A stretch of 19,691 nt of DNA. Origin: SIG440 sp045631525. GTDB taxonomy: Bacteria > Bacillota > Clostridia > Monoglobales > Monoglobaceae. The stretch lies in assembly GCA_045631525.1 (NCBI GenBank), contig JAZQUY010000023.1:1-19691 (forward strand), given 5' to 3'. This document shows, piece after piece, positions 14,197-19,691 of the stretch (within the stretch, counting starts at the first letter, position 1; every line of letters begins with the position of its first letter). Position numbers and translations under genes: made by a program. The notes under the pieces were generated by a model that searched no databases, was not told the DNA's origin, and saw only the letters and a program-made list of their open reading frames with translations.

Positions 14197-15162
14197 ATGA
14201 GATATACAGAGAAAAATGGTATTAAAATATCAAAAATGACTCTTGGCACAGTTCAGCTTGGTATGAGTTATGGCGTGAACAACAGCTTGGGAATGCCATC
14301 TCAGGAACAAAGCTTTGCAATTCTTGATGCGGCATACGAGGGCGGGGTAACTATTCTTGATACTTCGGACGACTATGGTAAAAGCGAAGAAGTGATAGGT
14401 GCTTATCTCCGTGAAAACCCTAACAAGCACTTTGATATATGCACAAAGTTTAAGGTTACCGAAGAAACATCAAAGGATATTTATAATTCACTTAAAAACT
14501 TTGCGCTGGCATCTTGTAAAAAGCTTTCAATTGACAGAATTCCTATCTTTATGAGCCATACAGAAAAGAATTATATTGATTATGGCGATAGATTAGTTGA
14601 AGCTCTTAATGAACTTAAAAAGGACGGAATTATTGTTAATTCAGCCATTTCTTTGTCAAATAAAGATTCGTTTGAAAGAATAATAGATTGTGGCGGATTT
14701 GAGGCGGTACAGATTCCCCTCAATATTCTTGACAACAAGGAAATACAAAATGGTCTTATTAAAAAAGCATCTGACGCAGGGATTGCTGTGTTTGTAAGAA
14801 GCGTATATCTGCAGGGTTTGTTTTTCAGAAAGAGGGAGGATTTCCTTGTTCAAAACCCCAATGCTCCGACTCTAAAGCTTAGGGAAATGAACGAAAAGGT
14901 TCTTCCTGTTATTGAGAGAGTTCGCGAATTTGCAGATGAACTCAACATTTCTGTTGCACAGCTTGCAATGTCGTTTATTAAGGATACATATGGAATTGAT
15001 TCTCTGGTTGTGGGAAGCGAAACCCCTGAACAGGTGAAGAGCAATCTTGAAATGTTCAATCAACCTGAACTTTCAAAGGAAGTTCTTTCTGAAATTCTTA
15101 ACGAATTCAAAAATGTTGATAAATTTGTCATATCACCTTGGGAATGGGAAGATAGAAAATAA
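14197..15162 (+). CDS. Aldo/keto reductase
   Basis: AKR enzymes reduce aldehydes or ketones, or oxidise sugars, with NAD(P)H. The 321-residue barrel has the catalytic tetrad: Asp55 and Tyr60 (LDTSDDYG), Lys84 (CTKFK) and His121 (FMSHTEK). VVGSETPEQVKSNL near the C-terminus fits the cofactor phosphate loop. AGGAGG precedes ATG 14197. It shares a transcript with the SDR, suggesting two redox steps on one compound, such as a sugar or sugar acid. It ends at the bidirectional terminator 15173-15207, convergent with the aldolase gene. Confidence 0.9.
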   Translation: MRYTEKNGIKISKMTLGTVQLGMSYGVNNSLGMPSQEQSFAILDAAYEGGVTILDTSDDYGKSEEVIGAYLRENPNKHFDICTKFKVTEETSKDIYNSLKNFALASCKKLSIDRIPIFMSHTEKNYIDYGDRLVEALNELKKDGIIVNSAISLSNKDSFERIIDCGGFEAVQIPLNILDNKEIQNGLIKKASDAGIAVFVRSVYLQGLFFRKREDFLVQNPNAPTLKLREMNEKVLPVIERVREFADELNISVAQLAMSFIKDTYGIDSLVVGSETPEQVKSNLEMFNQPELSKEVLSEILNEFKNVDKFVISPWEWEDRK

Positions 15163-15172
15163 TAAAAACAAT

Positions 15173-15207
15173 AAAAAGAACGAAATCCAAAGGATTTCGT
15201 TCTTTTT
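15173..15207. terminator. Bidirectional terminator between convergent genes
   Basis: AAAAAGAACGAAATCC-AAA-GGATTTCGTTCTTTTT is a perfect 16-base-pair stem flanked by A- and T-runs. It serves both the aldo/keto reductase (plus) and the aldolase (minus). Confidence 0.92.
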
Positions 15208-15229
15208 AATTTCTACATTAAATCAGTGA

Positions 15230-16114
15230 TTAAAGTTCACCGATTTTTTTCATAAATTCTTCGACATTTGCTTTCTTTTCTGCGTCAGGACCATAATAGC
15301 AATAGTCAAAGCAGAAGATGCCGTCCATACCCAAGAGATTCATAGATTCGGAGTAAGTGGAGAGAAGAGCGCCCTTTTGTGTGAGATAGAAATCACGGAA
15401 AGAAAGAATGTTATCAAGATATTTTCCGCAGTTTGTCATATCACCACTCCATGCAGCTTCGATGAACTTCTTTGAGTTTTTAGGAGTTGAGCTGAACATA
15501 CCGTCAAGGACCTTGTCAATTCCGTATGACATGGCAACGTCAAAAATATCGATATTGCTGAAAAGGAATTCAAAATCAGGAATGTTGTTTTTAACCTGAC
15601 GTGCAAGGACAATGTCACCGGATTTAGCGCCAAGAATATTTGGATGCTTTGCAAGACGCTGAACCATGGGATATGTAATCTTTTGTTTTGTAACAACAGC
15701 CAAGTCATAAAGGAAAATGGGCTTTGGTGAATAATCAGCAATCTTTTCAAAGAAGTTACAGTTGTCTGCATCGGAGCTTACTGAGTAAAACGGGGTCGTA
15801 AGAACAACAGCATCAAAGTTGAATTCTTTAATCATATCAATTCTGTCTTTAACACGAGCAATAGAGTTGTCCATAGCACCAACAAAAAGTGGAACACGGC
15901 CGCCTACCGCGTCAACAGCTATGCGAACAGCTTCTTTGTAAGCAGAATTTTTGATTGAAGCCTCAATACCCATGCTTCCCATAAGAAGAAGACCGCTTGC
16001 TCCGGCTTCAATCTGCATATTGATTTCTTTGGCAAGAGATTCTGCAACTATGTCGCCGTTTTTATCAAGGGGAGTACCAAGAGCAGTATAAAAGCCTCTT
16101 TTAAGTTTTTCCAT
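15230..16114 (-). CDS. DapA/NanA-family class I aldolase
   Basis: A 294-residue TIM barrel of the dihydrodipicolinate synthase / N-acetylneuraminate lyase family. These enzymes form a Schiff base between a lysine and a 2-keto acid. Lys164 (LGAKSGD) and Tyr136 (FLYDLAV) lie at the family positions; the usual GTTGE motif is GSMGIE (46-51). The changes suggest a keto acid other than the DapA substrate, for example a sugar acid or sialic-acid-like compound. AAAGGTG lies before the ATG. It diverges from an AraC regulator and converges with the SDR-AKR pair, so it probably belongs to a small sugar-acid pathway. The exact substrate is unknown. Confidence 0.85.
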   Translation of the reverse strand: MEKLKRGFYTALGTPLDKNGDIVAESLAKEINMQIEAGASGLLLMGSMGIEASIKNSAYKEAVRIAVDAVGGRVPLFVGAMDNSIARVKDRIDMIKEFNFDAVVLTTPFYSVSSDADNCNFFEKIADYSPKPIFLYDLAVVTKQKITYPMVQRLAKHPNILGAKSGDIVLARQVKNNIPDFEFLFSNIDIFDVAMSYGIDKVLDGMFSSTPKNSKKFIEAAWSGDMTNCGKYLDNILSFRDFYLTQKGALLSTYSESMNLLGMDGIFCFDYCYYGPDAEKKANVEEFMKKIGEL

Positions 16115-16128
16115 TATAAATCACCTTT

Positions 16129-16139
16129 CTTTTTAAGAG
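16129..16139 (-). repeat. CTCTTAAAAAG motif, near the aldolase start
   Basis: On the minus strand CTCTTAAAAAG lies about 14 bases before the aldolase ATG. The same 11 bases occur on the minus strand at 16253-16263 and on the plus strand at 19536-19546. Confidence 0.4.
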
Positions 16140-16248
16140 TAAAATATCTTACTTATACATTAAACAACAAAAGAACCAAAAAGTCTATGTTAAATGAGAC
16201 GTTTTTTGAAAGCTATGTCGCAAAACGGAAAAATACAATTTTTTTCAG

Positions 16249-16277
16249 TTGACTTTTTAAGAGGGATATTTTAATAT
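16249..16277 (+). promoter_or_regulatory. Likely promoter of the AraC operon
   Basis: TTGACT (16249-16254), 17 bases, TAATAT (16272-16277). The second CTCTTAAAAAG copy (minus strand, 16253-16263) overlaps the end of the -35 and the spacer, a position where a bound regulator could act. Confidence 0.55.
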
Positions 16278-16298
16278 AAAAGCAGAGAGGTGGTAGCA

Positions 16299-17198
16299 TT
16301 GGATATAGATAACTTTTATAAAAAAAAGATGAATTCGGTTAGAGAATTTACATTTAATATTGAAAATGCCAAATTTACTGTGATTTCGGATGAAGGGCTT
16401 GAGTTTTTGAGCGAAGATATCCCCGAGCCTGAATATGAACGACTTCATTTCCACGCATATTATGAATTATTCTATATAAATGAGGGTCAGGTTGTAATCA
16501 TATTTGAAAATGAAAGACGTAAGTTTGAAAAGGATGATTTTATAATTGTCACGCCTGAAGTTCACCATAAGACGGTGGCAGCAGAACCGGGAACCTCACG
16601 CTATACCATCAACTTCATTGTAGAAAAGAACTCAGTAAAGTCCAATTTTTCTCTTTATGATGCACTGAAAAACATTCTTGCAGATGAGTTTCTCTGCATA
16701 AAAGACAGTTCTGAACTCAGGGAGTTGATTAAAAAAGTTGTCCTTGACATTATTCAGGGTGACGAAATTTTGCTGGGTCTTCATTTCCATGAGCTTGTGA
16801 TAAAACTCCTTGAGAAACAGGAATATCACCAAAGTGGCGCTCTGGCGAATCATACACTCTCTGACAGCAATATGATTAGAATGTACAAGCTTCAGCAGAT
16901 AATTTTCACCTCATACCATCAGGATTTGTCACTGAGTGAAGTGGCTGAAAAACTTTTCTTGAGTGTTCGGCAGGTCAGCAGAATTATCAAGCAGTATTAC
17001 GGCTGTACGTATCGCGAACTTATGGCGAAAACCAGAATGAAGATGGCTGCAGAGCTTCTCGAAAAAACCAACATATCTGTTCTTGATATCGCGGCACGTA
17101 TCGGATACACTTCCATAAAAGGTTTTTATACCTATTTCAAAAAAGAGTTTGACTGTCTCCCTACGGAGTACAGAAAACGTATGAAAAAACACAAATAA
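16299..17198 (+). CDS. AraC-family transcription regulator
   Basis: A 299-residue regulator with an N-terminal cupin-like sensing domain (LHFHAYYELFYINEGQVVI, then a VTPEVHHK segment) and a C-terminal pair of helix-turn-helix motifs (LSLSEVAEKLFLSVRQVSRIIKQ and ISVLDIAARIGYTSIKGFYTYFKKEF). I prefer the TTG at 16299 because AGAGGTGG lies 6-7 bases before it; a GTG at 16290 overlaps that site. It diverges from the aldolase gene and is followed 18 bases later by the ceramidase-like gene. It probably controls both directions in response to a sugar or related compound. The inducer is not evident. Confidence 0.92.
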   Translation: MDIDNFYKKKMNSVREFTFNIENAKFTVISDEGLEFLSEDIPEPEYERLHFHAYYELFYINEGQVVIIFENERRKFEKDDFIIVTPEVHHKTVAAEPGTSRYTINFIVEKNSVKSNFSLYDALKNILADEFLCIKDSSELRELIKKVVLDIIQGDEILLGLHFHELVIKLLEKQEYHQSGALANHTLSDSNMIRMYKLQQIIFTSYHQDLSLSEVAEKLFLSVRQVSRIIKQYYGCTYRELMAKTRMKMAAELLEKTNISVLDIAARIGYTSIKGFYTYFKKEFDCLPTEYRKRMKKHK

Positions 17199-17216
17199 AG
17201 ACGGAGGAGAAAGATT

Positions 17217-18563
17217 ATGAGTAAAGTAAAAGCAGGATTTTCACAGCTTTGTATAACACCGCCACTTGGCACACCGATTTCGGGATATTATGAACAGCGC
17301 TTTGTGAAAGGTGTTCTTGACGACCTTTATGTGACAGCGGTGGCTTTTGACAATGGCGAAAAAAAGGCTGTTGTTTTGGGCGTGGATATCATAATGATGA
17401 CACAGAAAAAGGCAGATGAATACCGCAAAATTATTGCGGATTTTTGTGATATCCCTATGGATGCAATTTTTATAAACTGTTCACACACACACACAGGTCC
17501 TATGATTGGTCCGGACTTTGCATCCGACCTTTGTGGCCTTCCTGAATATGAAGAATACCTTGGAATCCAGATGCGTGATGCAGCCGCCCTTGCTCTTGAA
17601 GATGTTGAAGAGTCTGATTTCTATTCGGCAGAAGGAACTGTTAAGAATATTTCCTTTGTCCGCAGATACAGAATGAAGGACGGCAGTGTTCAGACAAACC
17701 CCGGTGTTGGAAATCCGGATATTGACCATGCGCTTGGAGAACCAAATGAAACAGTAAAGCTTATAAAAATCGAAAGAGAAGAAGCTGATGATATTTTCAT
17801 TGTGAACTTTGGCGTTCATCCCGACACAGTGGGCGGCGAATACATAAGTGCTGACTATCCGGCTTTTGTTTGTGCCACCATTGAGGCTGCAATTCCTGAA
17901 ACAAAATGTCTGTTTTTGCAGGCACCTCAGGGCGATGTGAATCATATCAACCCTAGTCCTACTGAGGGAGAAAAGCGGGGTCTTGAAATGACCTTTGATG
18001 GTTGTCCCAGAGGCTATGAACATGCGATTTATATGGGCAGAGCTATTGCAGGTGCGGTTCTTCAAATTTGCGACAAAGCAGAAGAAATTAATGCAGATGA
18101 TATTGAATTTACCAATAAAGTAGTGACTGTTCCCTCAAATCAGGAAAATGACAAGCTGCCTGAGGCAAGAAAACTGGCAGAGCTTTACGACAGTGGTCGT
18201 GATGACGAAATACCTTTTAAGGCTATGGAGCTTACTACGGTTGTTGCTGAGGCAAAAAGAATCATAGAACTTGAAAACGGCCCTGATTCATATTCTTTCA
18301 ATCTTTCTGCAATAAAAATCGGTGATATGGCGTTTATGGGTATTCCAGGTGAGCCTTTCACTGAAATTGCAAACAGAATTTATGAGGGTTCACCTTTTAA
18401 AACCACAGTTCTTTGTGCCCTTACAAATGGCGGAGACTCATACTTCCCAACAAGCCGTGCTTATGATGAAGGTGGCTATGAGGCAAGAACGTCAAGACTC
18501 AAAAAAGGTGCTGACAATATTATCGTGGATGAAACAATAGACGTGCTTCGTAGCATAAAATAA
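17217..18563 (+). CDS. Neutral ceramidase-like metal hydrolase
   Basis: The 448 residues match the N-terminal catalytic domain of neutral/alkaline ceramidases, zinc amidases that cut the N-acyl bond of ceramide. Visible are GFSQLCITPPLGTPISGYY near the start, the zinc-site histidines in CSHTHTGP (His90, His92), FGVHPDTVGGEYISADYP (second zinc histidine region), QAPQGDVNHINP, and IPGEPFTEIANRI (the metal-binding Glu). No signal peptide is present, and the C-terminal Ig-like domain of classical ceramidases is absent, so this is a cytosolic short form. GGAGGAG precedes ATG 17217. Its place in a sugar-acid locus argues against a lipid substrate; an N-acyl or O-acyl sugar derivative is more likely, but that is inference. 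Confidence 0.88.
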   Translation: MSKVKAGFSQLCITPPLGTPISGYYEQRFVKGVLDDLYVTAVAFDNGEKKAVVLGVDIIMMTQKKADEYRKIIADFCDIPMDAIFINCSHTHTGPMIGPDFASDLCGLPEYEEYLGIQMRDAAALALEDVEESDFYSAEGTVKNISFVRRYRMKDGSVQTNPGVGNPDIDHALGEPNETVKLIKIEREEADDIFIVNFGVHPDTVGGEYISADYPAFVCATIEAAIPETKCLFLQAPQGDVNHINPSPTEGEKRGLEMTFDGCPRGYEHAIYMGRAIAGAVLQICDKAEEINADDIEFTNKVVTVPSNQENDKLPEARKLAELYDSGRDDEIPFKAMELTTVVAEAKRIIELENGPDSYSFNLSAIKIGDMAFMGIPGEPFTEIANRIYEGSPFKTTVLCALTNGGDSYFPTSRAYDEGGYEARTSRLKKGADNIIVDETIDVLRSIK

Positions 18564-18576
18564 GGGGAGATAGAGG

Positions 18577-19497
18577 ATGATTTCTTGTACAGAATTTATA
18601 CCGGTTTACAGCGAGCTCTTCAAATATCTTGAAGAAGAAAAGGGTGGACACGACGAGGTTGTGAGATATTGGAATTATATTTCGGACACTTATGTTGCAG
18701 ACCTTTTGGGAAAGGAAGTAACAAGCAAGGGTATCCGTGGCTGCTGGGATTATTGGGGAAAATCTCTCAATGAAGAGGCTTGTGATTTTGTTATGGAGCT
18801 TGACGAAAAGGAGGGCACATTCAAGATTGATATGAAAGCCTGCCCGTCAAGAGGAAAGCTCAACTCACTTACATATATGGACCAGTATCATGACTATTGC
18901 GGTCATTGTGCAGTGCTTTATGCAAGGCAGCTTGAAAAATACGGCATAAACCCGGATATTGTTGATTTATCGCGTACAGACAAGGCACAGTGCCTGCTCA
19001 CCTATAAATGTGGTAAAAAAGTGGAAGATGGCGAAAAGCTGGTTATGGAAAGAAAGGCAGCAGATAATGAATATTTCCACAGAGATTTTCATATTTCAGG
19101 CGAGCGTGGTCTTCGCTATGTAGGTGAAAATTATGGAACAGCTGATGTTTGCGAGTACCTTACACGTTTCGCAAAGGCGTATTACAAGCCGCTGATTGAG
19201 AGAATTCGCAAGAATGGTCTTTCGGAGCTTAAAAAGCATATTGAAGAAATCTATGCCATTGAAAAAGCCCCTGACAATGTAAAGTGCACATTGAAAGACG
19301 ACGAGCTTCGTGTGGTTGTTACCGAGTGTCCGGCAATAAAATATATGAAAGAAAGCGGATACGAACCATCAGAGTGGTACATTGAGGAAACCCGCACAGT
19401 GAAAGGCACTATTGCAAAGGAAAGCGGATACGAGTTTGAACTCATTTCGTATAATACTGAAAATGGTGCAGCAGAATATAGAATTTTTAGCAAATAA
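18577..19497 (+). CDS. Protein of unknown function with a YCGHC motif
   Basis: I do not recognise a named family. The 306-residue protein has no signal peptide or membrane segment. Its N-terminal half has several cysteines, notably Cys89 and the YCGHC motif at 107-111, which looks like a metal- or thiol-active site. The C-terminal half (about 175-306) has conserved-looking features: GERGLRYVGENYGTADVCEYLTRF, LKKHIEEIYAIE, ECPAIKYMKESGY, WYIEETRTV. It follows the ceramidase-like gene by 13 bases with a GGGGAG-type ribosome binding site, so the two proteins probably act together. Its first part recalls aminothiazoline-carboxylate-hydrolase-like proteins only weakly; I do not rely on that. Confidence 0.8.
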   Translation: MISCTEFIPVYSELFKYLEEEKGGHDEVVRYWNYISDTYVADLLGKEVTSKGIRGCWDYWGKSLNEEACDFVMELDEKEGTFKIDMKACPSRGKLNSLTYMDQYHDYCGHCAVLYARQLEKYGINPDIVDLSRTDKAQCLLTYKCGKKVEDGEKLVMERKAADNEYFHRDFHISGERGLRYVGENYGTADVCEYLTRFAKAYYKPLIERIRKNGLSELKKHIEEIYAIEKAPDNVKCTLKDDELRVVVTECPAIKYMKESGYEPSEWYIEETRTVKGTIAKESGYEFELISYNTENGAAEYRIFSK

Positions 19498-19508
19498 AGG
19501 CTTTACCA

Positions 19509-19537
19509 TTGACAAAAAAGACGTCAAGTGATATACT
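19509..19537 (+). promoter_or_regulatory. Promoter of the FMN riboswitch transcript
   Basis: Consensus TTGACA (19509-19514), a 17-base spacer, TATACT (19532-19537) with an extended TG. It lies 11 bases after the stop of the unknown-function gene, with no terminator between. Confidence 0.88.
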
Positions 19538-19546
19538 CTTAAAAAG
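19536..19546 (+). repeat. CTCTTAAAAAG motif at the riboflavin promoter
   Basis: Third copy of the 11-base motif, overlapping the end of the -10. Twelve bases (ACTCTTAAAAAG) match the aldolase copy. Confidence 0.35.
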
Positions 19547-19552
19547 TAAATA

Positions 19553-19665
19553 TTTTCTTCGGGGCAGGGCGAAATTCCCTACCGGCGGTGATAGTCCGCG
19601 AGCCACTTGTGGTTGATTTGGTGAAATTCCAAAACCGACAGTAAAGTCTGGATGTGAGAAGAAAA
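19553..19665 (+). ncRNA. FMN riboswitch (RFN element)
   Basis: The conserved RFN blocks are present: CGGGGCAGGG, GAAATTCCCTACCGGCGGT, AGTCCGCGAGCC, GGTGAAATTCCAAAACCGAC and AGTCTGGATGTGAGAAGA. Outer stem P1 is TTTTCTTC (19553-19560) with GAAGAAAA (19658-19665). It binds FMN and turns off riboflavin synthesis or uptake genes. The controlled gene, for example a riboflavin transporter or rib operon, lies beyond the right edge, as does the expression platform. Confidence 0.97.
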
Positions 19666-19691
19666 CTTTATAATTCTGTTATAGAGTATCT

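Noticed and set aside
17481..18065. Open frame of 194 codons on the minus strand opposite the ceramidase-like gene
   Set aside because: It is covered fully by a gene with clear catalytic motifs, and its sequence looks random.

Overview
This window looks like chromosomal DNA from a low-GC, probably anaerobic member of the Clostridia (Firmicutes). The grounds are strong GGAGG-type ribosome binding sites, TG-extended TATAAT promoters, U-tailed hairpin terminators, TPP, FMN and glmS RNA elements, a two-subunit iron-sulfur class I fumarase, and exported-protein and regulator families common in gut Clostridia. I cannot name a genus. No phage, transposase, CRISPR array, tRNA or rRNA is visible.

Layout. 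(1) 3-512: the C-terminal end of a GGDEF (diguanylate cyclase) protein that starts outside the window. (2) 513-895: non-coding, rich in small hairpins and in copies of a 16-base motif resembling CATCTAAACCATTCGG. (3) 857-4038: a thiamine salvage operon, namely promoter, TPP riboswitch, terminator, thiM, thiE and a single gene fusing a HAD phosphatase to ThiD. (4) 4065-5094: a cysteine-rich four-helix membrane protein on the minus strand, divergent from a GNAT acetyltransferase. (5) 5152-9061: an alpha/beta esterase, an SGNH esterase, a DUF4432 aldose-epimerase-like protein and a type I glutamine synthetase, apparently one operon ending at a strong terminator. (6) 9093-10496: fumarase alpha and beta subunits. 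(7) 10568-10996: a membrane-anchored DUF4430 protein. (8) 11030-13294: a GlmU-like left-handed beta-helix acetyltransferase, a glmS-type ribozyme, and glmM. (9) 13339-15207: an SDR dehydrogenase and an aldo/keto reductase. (10) 15230-19497: a DapA/NanA-family aldolase on the minus strand, divergent from an AraC regulator, a ceramidase-like hydrolase and a protein of unknown function. (11) 19509-19691: a promoter and FMN riboswitch for a gene beyond the right edge.

The genes suggest an organism that salvages thiazole and pyrimidine for thiamine, removes acyl groups from carbohydrates, oxidises or reduces and cleaves sugar-acid-like compounds under AraC control, and makes amino-sugar phosphates for its envelope. 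The most striking observation is the glmS ribozyme. Such ribozymes respond to glucosamine-6-phosphate and normally sit before glmS, the gene that makes this compound. Here the ribozyme lies before glmM, the gene whose enzyme consumes it, and after a lone GlmU-type acetyltransferase. Other points worth checking are the HAD-ThiD fusion, the ceramidase-like protein with its unknown partner, the interspersed 16-base motif, and a repeated 11-base motif in the aldolase/AraC intergenic region.
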